Source of the DNA: Atherix ibis
Taxonomy: Eukaryota; Arthropoda; Insecta; Diptera; Athericidae
Assembly (NCBI GenBank): GCA_958298945.1
Contig: OY282607.1
Coordinates: forward strand, 79,538,868-79,602,867
Reading direction: 5' to 3'
Length of the DNA stretch: 64,000 nt
Both the position numbers and the translations under genes were made by a program. How positions within the stretch are numbered: position 1 is the first letter of the stretch; each line of letters opens with the position of its first letter. Below the pieces are notes generated by a model, which saw only the letters and a list, made by a program, of their open reading frames with translations, did not search any database and was not told where the DNA came from. Below are positions 1 to 11,523 of the stretch, in pieces.

Positions 1-2012
1 TACTTGGAGACTTCTCAGATTGTTTGTACTTGTGCTCTTATGGGAGTAAAAATTCAATCTCCGAACCTGATGTTGTGCTCGTAAATGGCGCAAATAGGGC
101 GGCTCTATGAACATATTTGTCTTTGGAAATAATAAAAAGACCAGTCGAGTATGGTACCATCCCGATTCAGCGATTAAAGTCCCGGTGCACACCATAAGTC
201 GTTGGCCATCTCCATAGAAATCCATGAGCTTCCGCCCACGTTTGGAGCAACTATTTCTCTTGCGGGTGTACAACTCACGTGGTCTGGTGAAAGGCGAACA
301 CACAATGACTAACGCTAACGCAAAGCTATCGGCTTTAACTGATAACGGTAGAACAGAAGAAAAATTTAACCACACCATATATACGAGTACCTCTCAAACT
401 AGTACCTTCCAAACACATGCTCCACTCGAGAAAATCATTGTTTTTCACTGACTTTTCTGTACAACGAATCTAGCCTAGAGTGTTCATCTTTGCATGGGTG
501 GGTTTACACATTAAATAGTTAACATTTTTGAATTTGAACTGTTTGGGATGTGTGCGTGCATGTGTATGTGTTTGAATACTTCATCCCAGAAAATGGGCTA
601 TTATGAAAGTCATTAGATTCTGTGCGATTTCGAAATAGGCTTCGTTCATGTTCACGCAGCGCCAACACGTTCACCTTCAGGATACACACTATTAAATCGG
701 CCTACACATCTGGTCTTTATTCTTCCCAAAATGCATCTATTCAAGTCCATCAGAGGATTTTATCATTACAGAAAAATCGCTATCATGAAGTTAGCCACTT
801 AATTCCAAACCTTATCCAACAGGACCAATCTGATCCTTATATTAAAACTTTCTGTATTCTGCATAGCAATTCAATCCCAGTTATTGGTTTTTCCAATTTT
901 TTTATTCATCGTTGAAGTGACATCTACAATTTAGCATCCGAACACCACCACGACGACGGTTGAGATGACTGCTCACAAAGCACATGTCGTATGGATTAGT
1001 GATAAAAAACCGAGTTAAAGTCAATTTGGCTATTATCAGCTTAACAACGTTTAAGAAAAAAAAAACAATATCAAGAATGAAGCGCATTATCTCACCACAA
1101 ACAGACCTACTGCGTCGTGGGTGGTTGGATTATTTTTTTTGCAATTCTAAGAAAACTGTTTCCGTAATGCGTACGATCACTCATCCTAATAGTGCTAAGT
1201 CCAAACGGGAACAGTATGGGACGATAGTAGCTACGAGATTGGCGGTAGTTTTACTATTTAGATTTAAGCGCCAAGCAATCTAACCCAACTAAAATTAAGA
1301 CGCAATTAATTTTGAATAACTAAAAAAAATATTTTCATTTAGATTCTGTTTTCTTAGGTTTTAATTATTTTTCGGTTTCATAAATGAATTATTTTTCAAA
1401 AATGTGTGGCAAAAATACCATATATCAAAAATTTCCATCTGGATACCATAAATGTAGCCGTTTCGACTATCGAACAAAACTAAGAATACATACATTAAAA
1501 TGGATAATTGCTTAGGTGCCTTAATAAAGATTCATTAGCCGGCAATCGTCAATCATATAATTTGAATTAATTTTAATTATTAAATATCTTCACATTAACC
1601 CAAAACCGTTGTTTCGCTCGCCGCCATTTTGTGCCAACGGTCGCGATGGTTTCAACATGATCCCTGGTTTTTGAGCCCATAATTAGGGAAATCAAGAATA
1701 TTTGGGCGCAAAGGGTCCTTTTCAAGAATCAAGAATAATTGGGCCCAAAGGGATAATCAAGAATCAAGAAGGCCCAAAGGGTCCTTTTTATTTCCAAAAA
1801 TAAATAAACAAATTGAGTTTCAACTGATTCTCATCTTAATATTTTTAAAATGTCTTCCTATTTTTTTTTAATAGTTAATGTCCATTTTGAACGGTAATTT
1901 TATTTAAAATTTCATTGTGAAATTATTTTATTAAGAAGGGAAAAAAACGAAAGGGTAAATATTGTAGATTTTTTTATGTATACACGTTACACATATGTAC
2001 TAGAAAACGGGT
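1..2012. other. Non-coding stretch, no recognisable gene
   Basis: AT-rich sequence with short open frames that match no family I recognise. The first 1.3 kb is somewhat less AT-rich than the rest, and no frame in it shows a domain motif. A small three-copy repeat lies at 1690-1786 and is listed separately. I see nothing else to annotate. Confidence 0.5.
1690..1786. repeat. Short imperfect tandem repeat, three copies
   Basis: The motif tcaagaat(a)-ttgggcccaaaggg recurs three times, with small deletions between copies. Two of the copies continue into gtcctttt. It is a local slippage-type repeat with no coding character. Confidence 0.7.
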
Positions 2013-2761
2013 GTTGATCGTTAATCGTTGATCGTTAGTCGTTGAGCGTTGATTGTTAATCGTTGATCGTTGATTGTTGATTGTTGATAGTTGTCCGTTA
2101 ATCGTTGGTCGTTAATCGTTGATTGTTAGTCGTTGAGCGTTGATTGTTAATCGTTGATCGTTAATCGTTTTTGGTTGATCGGTAATCGTTGATAGTTAAT
2201 CGTTGATCGTTGGTCGTTGAGCGTTGATCGTTGACTATTGATCGGTAATTGTTTTTGGTTGATCGTTAATCGGTGATTGTTAATGGTGATTATTAGTCGT
2301 TGAGCGTTGATTGTTAATCATTGATCGTTGATTGTTGATCGTTGATCAATGGTCGTTGATCATTGGTCGTAGGTCGTAGAAAGTTGATCGTTAATCGTTA
2401 ATCGTTGATCGTTAATCGTTGAGCGTTGATTGTTAATCGTTGATTAGTGATTGTTGGTCGTTGATGGTTGATCGTTAATCGTTGATCCTTGATTATTTAT
2501 CGTTGATTGTTGGTATTTGATCGTTGAGTGGTAATCGTTGATTGTTGATCGGTAATCGTTGATCGTTAGCCGTTGAGCGTTGATTGTTGACAGTTGATCG
2601 TTGATCGCTGATAGTTGATCCTTACTCGTTGAGCGTTAATTTTTAATCGTTGACGGTTGATTTTCGATAGTTGATCGTTCGTCGTTGATTGATGATCGTT
2701 CATCGTTGATCACTGATTGTTGATCGTTGATCGGTAATCGTTTATCGTTGATCGTTGATAA
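2013..2761. repeat. 7-bp minisatellite, about 107 units (GTTGATC and variants)
   Basis: An uninterrupted run of heptamers dominated by GTTGATC, GTTAATC, GTTGATT, GTTGAGC and GTTAGTC. The block gttagtc-gttgagc-gttgatt-gttaatc recurs near 2034 and 2125 (91 bp, 13 heptamers). Related blocks occur near 2209, 2292, 2413 and 2566, which suggests a loose higher-order period of 12-13 heptamers. Seven is not a multiple of three and all frames are interrupted, so it is not coding. It ends about 130 bp before a minus-strand mariner relic. Confidence 0.95.
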
Positions 2762-2894
2762 CATTAAGAAGTCTGAGAATAACTATTTAAAGCACAGGCA
2801 ATTGTAGTGTCCTTTTATACTATTATGATCACATTACCGCAGTGGTAGTGGGGGAAGCTTAAGAGGTACCTTCAGCAACAATTTTATTCTGTTT

Positions 2895-3385
2895 TTATAC
2901 ATTAATGTTATCCTGTTCTAAGTAGTAGCAGAGGTGTTGTTTCCACTCTTCGTAACAGTGATGGCAGGCTTCAACTGGAATTGCCTATAGCTCCTTGGTT
3001 ACACTCCTGTATCAATATGATATCCTTTCAAAGGTTTTTTTTATCTTGGGTAGATCTTTGATCAGGTGAATTCGGGAGAGGGTTTAGGTTTCCGAAAACA
3101 AGTAGACATATGGAGATGGACGCGCAACTGGAGGCGTTGTTATGATAGAACATGCACGTGTATGCAAAGTTCAATCCGATCCTAACAACCCTTCTACGAA
3201 GCCTTTCAAGTATTTATTTATGAAAACTTGGTTACAGTTTACCTTAAACAGTCCTACCTCGCAAGAATCATCATTTGTTCCACATTTTTCATCAGTTTTC
3301 GATGTTTAAGGTTCGTCTTCCACTGCTTCCTGGTCCTCCAAAAATGCTTTATGACGCCACGAAATTTATGCTCTTAATAAGAACT
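2895..3385 (-). pseudogene. Decayed mariner (DD34D-type) transposase relic
   Basis: Read on the minus strand, several frames joined by frameshifts give mariner landmarks in the right order. First come FLEDQEAVEDEP and TSKTDEK, the linker after the N-terminal helix-turn-helix domain (about 3280-3340). Next is LERLRRRVVRIG, leading to a degenerate second catalytic motif, FYHNNAS, where the aspartate has become asparagine (about 3135-3200). Then come PNSPD (about 3060) and a clear C-terminal end, HHCYEEWKQHLCYYLEQDNI (about 2905-2965). The segment carrying the first catalytic Asp is missing. The KTDE region closely resembles the relic at 24 kb, so both probably belong to one old family. It is non-functional: stops, frameshifts and a central deletion. 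I see no terminal repeats. Confidence 0.75.
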
Positions 3386-4784
3386 GTTCCCCATGGGCTT
3401 GTTGTAGCATTCCATAATTTAAACTCACGGATTCATTAAAACTTAACACAAAATTTGAGAGTACACCGTTACTCTAAGAATTGCTGTTCCATTTTTTCGT
3501 AAGCCGTTAAAAAAAATTTCACAAACAAGAGGAGTATGACCATCGATGCCTTAGGTATTGTTGTGCAGTTCTTTGTGAAAGAACAATTAGTTCAGACAAA
3601 TAAAAACAGTTATTTAAGACCTCACAAAAATATTATATAATGTATGATCAAAAAGACTAAAGAACTTATATAAAACAAGATTTGAAATTCTTTTTCACAA
3701 CTCCAAATAGATTCGAGTATAAATATATGAAGTAGCAATTTCTACAGAATCGGTGCAATTAAATTAACAACTGCTTTTGTACAAAATGAGTGCTAGTATG
3801 CTACCTTGAGGAACAGAATTTTTCATAGTAAATTCTTGTATATACTTCTCAAAAAATACGCTTTTATTGAACTATTTTTGGTATTTAATCATTTATTAAT
3901 TTACTGCAGATTATGTATATGCTTTTAATGTTCCTCTCACCCACACCCCCCTAACTTTGGCTCCTCATCAAAATTATTTTTTTATTTGTATAAAAAAAAT
4001 GTTTTGATTTCAAAAATTTATTCGATTTAAATTTACAGTCAAAAATTTAAATTTACGGTCCATCTACTTTTTAATGCAGGTATTGAGACTCCAAAAAAAA
4101 AAAAACGTTTGTTGGGGACAAAATTGCGAATTAAAAAAAAAACACAACTACGCACATATCCGGATCGCGGATCAAAGAAATCCTAAAGTTGTTCAATGTT
4201 TTAATTCCGATATTATTTCGATAGTTGAATGTCAGCCAAAAGCTAAAAACAACATCAAAATGGCGATCCAAATTTGATTAAATTACATTTAAAAAAAGAA
4301 ACGATTTCTATTGGTAACATTTTTTCATTGTAATTTCTGTGTTTTAGTTGTTGTTCTTGTCATTGTTGGTGGGTTTTTTTTGTTTCTTTAATTATTTTCA
4401 CATTTTTTTCCGTGTGCGAATGTAATTGGGTTGTCATCTGTTTGACTTTGAAATCGCGTCCACCTTTCTTTTCTCGATTTGACAGATTTTAATTTAGAAA
4501 AGGTTCAACTTGAAGCAGAGTGTAAGTGCGGAAATGCATGCAGAATAAGCTCGACGTTGGATGATAGGCCAAATGGTTAAACGCATGCAAATGCATTTAC
4601 AAGCGTAGGTGTTACGGATGGACTGTGGGATGTGAGCAATCACTTTCGTTTTGATTACGAGTGTTCTTCGGTTAAAAAAAGAAAAGAAAATAAAAAATTT
4701 CTAATAACTAACAAGTGCACATGAGCTCTTACTGATGGTATTGATTTCTTTGCCTTATCAAAATGTTATGCATTTATTATTATT

Positions 4785-4954
4785 ATGGCTATAAACGTTG
4801 TTAATGCCTTTTATTCATCTAATGAAGCACAATCGAACGCAGCGTATCGCCCACCTTATTTCTGTTCCTCTCGGAATTGCGTTCCCTTACTGTCGGTGGA
4901 TAGCGTTGGAATTGTTTCAAGAGTCCAGCATTATTTACAGACAGTCGTAAGGTA
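4785..4954 (+). other. Possible exon ending at a consensus splice donor
   Basis: From an ATG at 4785 a plus-strand frame runs 56 codons (starting MAINVVNAFYSSNEAQ) and ends exactly where the sequence reads AAG|GTAAGT (junction after about 4954). A pyrimidine-rich stretch followed by AG at 4826-4827 could instead serve as an acceptor. The patch is clearly GC-richer than its flanks. The opposite strand is also open here (4819-5010), so the strand is uncertain. I recognise no protein family, and it could be chance. Confidence 0.2.
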
Positions 4955-5769
4955 AGTGATTTCTTGTTTTGCCAATCAAATTTTAAGCAAAAAACTTTCA
5001 ATCCTTTCACATAAACAAAGCCAACTAAAAATAAGATACATCAATTTTAATTACTAATAGTAGGAGAGTAAAGCTATTTTTTTTTGTCCAATTTTATAGT
5101 AATCGTGACCTTTACAAAAGGAACAAAACTTTTTATTAACAAATCATATGTGTAATTTTGCGCTACTAAACGCAAAACTAATAGTGCCATTCTATGCACG
5201 GCTGCATCATGTCCACGTGAGATATTTTCCTCAAGCCAAAACGTAATAAACTTATTCTCGGCCATTACGCAACATTCACTGAAATAATACTGAAAGTTCC
5301 TTGATGCGAAAATAGTTCCCATTAAAATTCTTATACCGATCGCAACACAGTTGCATTGTCATCTTTGTAATAGCATCAGATGCATTCGAATCGTAAGCTT
5401 TTACGTTCTAAAAGCTAAAAATAAAATTTTCATTTCGCACATACCAAATGTGTTGCGATGAATGTCTTCTTTCTAAAATGCCATACTCTTCATTTTTATT
5501 GTAAAAGTTTGCCGATTTTATTACAAATGAACTTAGAAATGTTTGAAAATTCTGTAATTCCGTGGAATGTAAACTTTTTATTTTGTAAATTTCTGCAACA
5601 AAAAAACAACTTACAAAATAAAGAAACTATTTTGGTATTTTTTTTTCATAAACATTTTTTTTTGTTTTTTAATTTTACAAAAACGATTGAATATTAGAAA
5701 CTATGAAGAAAAAAAAACATAACAAAAATTTCCTACTTTAGAACAGAAATTTTTGAAAATCCTTCCAAA

Positions 5770-6385
5770 CCTATTTAAGAGGGGCGAACATTGAATTTTG
5801 AAATGAAATACTTTTCCTAATTCTGTTTTGCTCTGCGATAACAGATGGCGCTATAAAATGTTTAATTTTTCTTTAAAAACTATTTAAAAAAAAAAATTTT
5901 TGTATACTTTTATGATCATCTTTTATTATATTACTAAAAAGTTTAACATTTTCTAACTGATTTGCTTTGCATAATTACACATATATCCATTTAAGGTAAT
6001 ATTTTGACTAAACTACATATTTTTAACAAAAAGTACATATTTTAGAAACAAGTTCATAAAACTTATTAATTTTTTTATAGCAACAAATTCATAAAACTTA
6101 TTAGATTGATTTCGTATGTATACGAAAATAATCTCAATCCAGTTTAAAAAAAGGTGCGGAAATTGAATTTTTGAAAGAAATACTTTTTCTCCAATGTTCG
6201 ATAACAGATGGCGCTAAGAACCACACATAGAAAAATTCTATAACATTTGCATTTTTTTTTTAAAATTATTCAAAATTTATTTATTTTTAAGTTAAAGTTT
6301 AATTTTACAGTTAATTTGCTCCTCCATAACCACAAATATATGGATATGAGGAAGGACTTTGACTAAACTGCATGCTTTTGCTTAG
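5770..6385. repeat. Diverged direct duplication, about 360 bp apart
   Basis: Two related segments (about 5770-6030 and 6140-6385) share, in order: a motif ending gataacagatggcgct (5838 and 6200), an A/T-rich middle, a segment resembling cataattacacatatatcc, and ttgactaaactgcat. A 20-bp internal doublet with ttcataaaacttatta lies between them at about 6052-6105. The core acagatggcg recurs elsewhere in the window (52.39 kb on the plus strand, 25.63 kb on the minus strand), so this may be a small dispersed element. Confidence 0.6.
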
Positions 6386-7059
6386 AAATAGTGGCAAAAT
6401 TTGATGAGAACAGTAACTCAGTTAGTCCTATTGAATATACGAAGAAAATTATAATACGAACAAGTATGATACGTGCTCCCCAACAGTTATTGATTGACGA
6501 GTAAATATGGAATTCTGCTGACCCATTCTTGTCATGTAACGAATATGGCTCCACTTGATAACAAAATTAAGAGAAAAAAAACTGAATTGAATGGAAATTG
6601 CTTAAAATCGATAAAAATTGCGACAACACGTTTATTTCCTACCCAATCCAATTCACCACGAAACCGTACTCGCCATTCGGGAAAGTATTACAGGAATCGT
6701 TGTCCACAGATCGAATAATACAACTTTGGTCATATTCGGAATAGTTTGGTTAATGTTTCTGGAAACAGTGGCAGAAATGTCGACAATAGACTTTTTCTCC
6801 GACCTTCTGCCCGACCGAGTACATGTCCAGCAAACCGGCGATTCGGTTCGTCATCGAAACCATTTGGACAGTCACAGACTCGAATCGCGGAAATGACCAC
6901 AGATCAGTTACCCCATTGATCGCTATTATATTGACTGTTCTATGGCGGCTAAGTGCTGCCAGTCAATTCCTCTGATTGGAATCGTTCAGTCCGACAGTGA
7001 TTCCCAAGTTCTCTGTTACCTGATAGTTCGAATTCCGAAGACGACTTCGCCTCATCATC

Positions 7060-7374
7060 ACCAGTCGTCAGTCAGTGAGCCAGTCAGTCAGTCATTCGAA
7101 TTTCGATGTTTCGTGGCAGCCGCCGCCACCGTCCCATCGCATCGCATCGCATCGATTTTGGCACATTCCATCCGGTCTCCATTTCGAATAATCATCATAT
7201 TTATCTACCTTTTGTTTGGTATTTTTGGTTTTGGTTATTTTTTCCATTGGATTTTCTTTTGCGCATCTTAATTAAAACTGAATTTAATTGAATTACGCGA
7301 TAAAATTATTCCAATCTATCCAGTTGCCATTCATTCGTCTATTTTACCGACAAACTCAATGACGATAGTAACAA
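7060..7374 (+). promoter_or_regulatory. Possible promoter-proximal region or first exon
   Basis: A GC-richer patch begins with a cluster of TCAGTC/TCAGTG motifs (7068-7092), which match the insect initiator consensus. It continues through CCGCCGCCACC and a repeated GCATC tract (about 7136-7153). It ends in a short ATG frame, MTIVT, running into AAT|GTAAGTATC at 7374-7375, a good splice donor. This arrangement is what a 5-prime UTR exon with a short coding start would look like. There is no transcript evidence and TCAGTC runs are common, so confidence is low. Confidence 0.2.
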
Positions 7375-10338
7375 TGTAAGTATCTGGACAACACGGAGAG
7401 CTATTGAAAAATTGTATTTCTCTGCGATAGTAGAGGAAGTGTGTGGAGGGGTGCGCCGCATCCACCGGGAATAGACTAAAAGGGGCCAGCCGCCAGCAGT
7501 CGAACTAACGAAACTTTTTCGAATGTAAAGTTAACACAATTTACACAATCATTTTTAAGTTTAGATCGACTAGACTTCAGTGGGAGACCTTCACTCGTTC
7601 GTGTCACTGAGGATGGATGACACTGATTAGTTTCATAAACGCAATCACCCACCTTCCCTCTCCACCGAAGGGAAAACAAAGACCGCACTCCAACTTCATC
7701 CAAAAATATGTCCATTCTGTAGGCATTATTCCGCTCTAGGCTTACGTAAATATTCGCGAATGAATAAAAATCATTGCCAGCCAGCCAGCCAGTCGAGTTC
7801 GGTTCGTATTCATGGTCAAAAAGAATGTGTTCGTGTCAATAGGAAAATTGCCTTTTATGTATTGTGTCAAGCACATGCACATGAACCCAGAATCGAGTAA
7901 TGATATCACCAAACAAAATTGGATGAGTTTTCAAATCAATAAAAAAATTCAAATAATTCATTTCCAATCGTTCTAATGACACAATAAAAAAAAATAAGAA
8001 TAAACAATAACAAAAAAAATTTGATGACTAAATTTCGATTATAAAATTTTACAATAGTCCTTCGTCGAAATAATATTTTTCGTACTTTCTTAATGGGAGA
8101 GTTTTTATTAAAAATTTCGTAAATTTCATTCAAAAATCAAAGAGCGTTTCAGACTTCCTTGAAGAAATTTTCAAAATATTGAAAAGGAGTTTTTTGCTTA
8201 GCAGATAGTATCCTGAGCCTATCTCGATTTTTATCATATTCTGTCTATTTCCAAAGTTACTTTTTACATCCAGGATAGAAAATTAAAAATGGCAGTGTTG
8301 AATTCAAATGCATTCGGGCCCAGCCATTTTTAATTTAATAAAAGAGAAAAATTCTCTTGAATAAAACAGCAAAAAGTACTTAAATCCATGTAATATCAGA
8401 AAACCAAATCTAGAAAGTCCAAAAATTTACTAAAAAGTTTAAGAATAATTTGGAAAGTGTACTAAAGTTAAAATAGTGTCGGGCGTCCTTTGGGAATAGT
8501 TCTTGCGTGAGAAGTGCTTTGATAGAGAAAATTTACGAAAAAGTGCAAAAAAAGTTCAATTTTTAAAGTAATTATGTTATCTGTTCAATCTATGGCACGA
8601 AAAATTAAGATCCTCTTAGTCACTTGTCTTTGGTGATACTTTGAACATCGTTTGGTACTATGATTCTACAGCAAGGACACAATCAATAAAATAATCTTCA
8701 AAAAAAATAAGGCTGGACTAGACTAGCTTTGATAAAATTTCAAAAAAGGGTAATTGAGACCATGCAATTTTTAAAAAGTTCGTACAAATATTTAGGGTCC
8801 TTAATAAAATTCTATAAATAATATTTGGGTCAAAAAAGCTATAAATAATATTTGGGTCAAAGTTGAACAAAATGAAGATTTTTTTTCTTGAGCATGATGA
8901 CTCTTCTCTTGTATGCAGGGACCATAAATATTGGGACTCTGTAGGTAAGAAATTTTAATATAATAAAGATTCCTCCTCTGTGTCTGAAACCTCGTGTTAA
9001 TCCAAATGCATAAAGATGCGCCCCTAAAAATAATTTTCTATAGTAAACGTTCAAGAGGAAGGCCGCACATTAAATGAGTCGGTGGCACGAACTAAAGGAA
9101 GAAAGATGCCAACAGGAAAAGTTGGCAAACTCTTCTCGGCGACGTTCAAATCCTTAATGAGTTGTAGTTCCAATGGTAGTAAACTGTTAACTCAGCCTTC
9201 TTTGGCGCAAATTTTTCTCTACAATTGTCTCTGTGATGGGTGATAACCCAATTGATTTACTGTTGTTGAGAAAATTTAAAAATTTCCCATCAAATGGAGA
9301 CTATTGATTCTATTATTATTAGAGGTCCAAAAAATCCACCCTTGCAATATAATTTTTGTTGAGTCTTTTCTCAATAGTTTCCTCTCCAAACAGAACATGT
9401 TGGAAATTTCGCAAATTCATATTGAAAATACTGCAATTACGAATCTGAATCCAAATGCAGAAAATGCTGTTGTTGCTCCTGATTACTACCAAACAAACAC
9501 TTTGTGGTTAGGTCTACAATGTACTCCATTATGCTCGGTCCTAGTTTGGTCTGTTTTTGTATGGTTGGGTCTGGTATGGCATGGCATCATCCAATACGTC
9601 CTATAACCAAAGTTGACTAGTTGGTTGGTTGGTTAGCTTTGCCAATGTTGTTGTCAAAGAGAAAATTGCAATTGCAACTTGTTGCGAATTTGCATTTCTA
9701 ATTGTTTCGGTGCTTTACGAGATATACGACGGGCACTAGTGATTTAGTGTTTGTTGTTGTTTCTGTTGTTATTTCCCTTCTCATATCAATTTTTTGTTCG
9801 TTTAGTTAACCGATTGTGTTGTGCAGTGTTGTGGGGCGATACATGGGCTAACTGGATAGTCTACACAATCCCAACAATAATAGCGGCGCTTGTTAGATGT
9901 CAGGACAGTAGCGTCCAAAGTAATGTGCTGGGGCGGTCGTTCCAAAGAAAATGCTAGTGACGATGTAGCACGGTGCACCACCGCAAATCGCCTGAAGTGT
10001 GCACTAGAGTTCTCCTTTTCTCCTTTATGCCATACGAAAGCTCTGAACGGACAGTTAGGGGGGGGGGGGGGTGTTTTGGAAAATTCCAACCCGACGGGTA
10101 TGTGTTCCGATGTACTTGTGTCGTGTGCGTAAACAAAGATTATAATTGTGTCATCATGACCGATACACGTGTGTAGTGATGCCAATGCATATTTTCTACA
10201 ATAATTTTCAATATTTTCTTCTGTTACGTGTATGTACACCCATACAGGTAAGGTGATACTTGGTTTGGTATTTTGAGCCAATAGATTATTTTCTGCTTAA
10301 ATTTAAATTTGTTTTTACTATGAATTTTCTGAAAAATA

Positions 10339-10362
10339 CGAGGGTCGTTCAATAAGTCCTTA
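10339..10362 (+). repeat. Left terminal inverted repeat of the mariner
   Basis: 24 bp identical to the reverse complement of 11498-11521. It is preceded by the TA target-site duplication. Confidence 0.95.
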
Positions 10363-10510
10363 GAAAATCCGAGAAATTGCGGTCGTAGTGTCGGTAAAAA
10401 TTTTTGTAAGTACCGGTATCGACAGGAAAGTTGTCATAATTTCAGCTCGATCCATAGCGTAGGTCAATTTCTATCGTCGATTAAAGTTAACGACATTTAC
10501 TTGTGCATAA

Positions 10511-11457
10511 ATGGAAAAAAGCGAGTTTAGGGCTGTCATCAAACATCTCCATTTGAAAGGCTTAAGCCCGAAAGAAATCAAAGCCGAGTTGGATGCAGTT
10601 CATGGCACATCTGCACCTGTGTTTGCGATGGTTTACAATTGGGTGAATGAATTTAAACGTGGCCGTTCATCCACAAAAGATGAACATCGTTCAGGACGCC
10701 CAGTTGAGGTGTCTACTCCTGAAATCATCGACAAAATCCACGATCTGATTTTGGACGATCGGCGAATTAAAGTGCGCGAAATAGTTGAGGCCTAGGGCAT
10801 ATCACAAAGTACAGTCGCTTCAATTTTGCATGAAAAATTGTCCGTGAAAAAAATTTCGGCAGTGGACTCTGAGGCTATGTTGGCACTCTTTCATCGCAAA
10901 TCCTGCCGAATTCCTTCGTCGATATGTCACTGTGGACGAAACCTGGATACACTACTACACTCCAGAAACGAAGAGACAGTCATCACAGTGGATTTTCAAG
11001 GGTGAACGGGCTCCGGCAAGGTGATGGCCACGGTCTTTTGGGATCCGCAGGGCAACATTTTTATCGACTACTTTGAAAAAGTAAAAACAATAACAGGAGC
11101 GTATTACGCGTCGTTATTGCAACGGTTGAGCGAGGAAATCAAAGAGAAACGCCCCCATCTGAAGAAGAAAAAAATCCTCTTGCATCAGGACAATGCGCGT
11201 GTGCACACCTGCGATGTTTCCATTGCCAAAATTGTGGAATTGAGAATGGAATTGTTGCAGCATCCCGCTTATTCACCAGATTTGGCCCCAAGTGACTATT
11301 TTCTTTTCCCCAATCTGAAGAAATGGCTTGGCGGACGACGGTTCACTTCTAACGAGGACGTCATTGCTCAAACGGATGAGTATTTTGCAGAACTTCCGAA
11401 ATCCTATTTTTTGGACTATAGTGTATAGAGCTAAAAGGAGATTATGTTGAAAAATAA
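10511..11457 (+). pseudogene. Mariner transposase pseudogene (mellifera-like)
   Basis: The N-terminal DNA-binding region is intact for 94 codons (start MEKSEFRAVIKHLHLKGLS, with the GRP-like SGRPVEVSTPE linker). It is then cut by an in-frame TAG at 10793-10795. After GISQSTVASILHEKL about 17-20 codons are deleted, removing the usual WVPRLL motif, and a frameshift near 10890 follows. The first catalytic motif TVDETWIHYYTPETK lies at about 10929-10973. A second deletion near 11010 removes several codons. The 11021-11420 frame then carries LHQDNARVH (second Asp) and SPDLAPSDYFLFPNL (third Asp). Spacing fits DD34D. Another short deletion near 11418 precedes the family C-terminus IELKGDYVEK and a stop at 11455-11457. 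All three catalytic aspartates survive, but they are in broken frames, so no active enzyme is possible from this copy. Confidence 0.92.
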
Positions 11458-11497
11458 AATTTTTTTATTTTAAAAACAGTTTTTTTCCATCTTTTTT

Positions 11498-11521
11498 TAA
11501 GGACTTATTGAACGACCCTCG
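11498..11521 (-). repeat. Right terminal inverted repeat of the mariner
   Basis: Exact inverted match to 10339-10362. It is followed by TA. Confidence 0.95.
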
Positions 11522-11523
11522 TA

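Larger units (their letters stand above)
3386..10336. other. Non-coding stretch with GC-richer islands
   Basis: Mostly AT-rich sequence with poly-A/T runs and no gene I can name. Less AT-rich patches lie at about 4.79-4.95, 6.6-7.4 and 9.7-10.2 kb. The first two end in good splice-donor sequences (listed separately). A diverged duplication occupies 5770-6385. There is a 28-bp doublet (ctataaataatatttgggtc) at about 8811-8865 and a run of 14 G at 10058-10071. The open frames here, including one of 159 codons at 9802-10281 on the minus strand, show no recognisable domain. Confidence 0.5.
10339..11521 (+). mobile_element. Mariner element, mellifera-like subfamily, disabled
   Basis: A 1183-bp element bounded by perfect 24-bp terminal inverted repeats (starting cgagggtcgttcaataagtc) and flanked on both sides by the TA target duplication (10337-10338 and 11522-11523). 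This is the standard structure of a complete mariner insertion. It contains one decayed transposase frame (separate entry). The protein fragments resemble mellifera-subfamily mariners more than the Mos1 type seen at 34 kb. The intact ends mean it could still be moved by a transposase supplied in trans, although its own gene is dead. Confidence 0.93.

Noticed and set aside
9058..9175. RGRPHIK...SWQTLLGD, resembling the C-terminal end of some non-LTR retrotransposon proteins
   Set aside because: There are two stops within it and no reverse transcriptase motif nearby. The resemblance is too weak to call.
10058..10071. Homopolymer G run, with similar runs at 17804-17819 and a C run at 27435-27446
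   Set aside because: Simple homopolymers, prone to sequencing error; no function is implied.
9802..10281. 159-codon open frame on the minus strand
   Set aside because: No recognisable domain, overlapping open frames on the other strand, and a proline run that comes only from a 14-G tract. Probably chance in a GC-richer patch.
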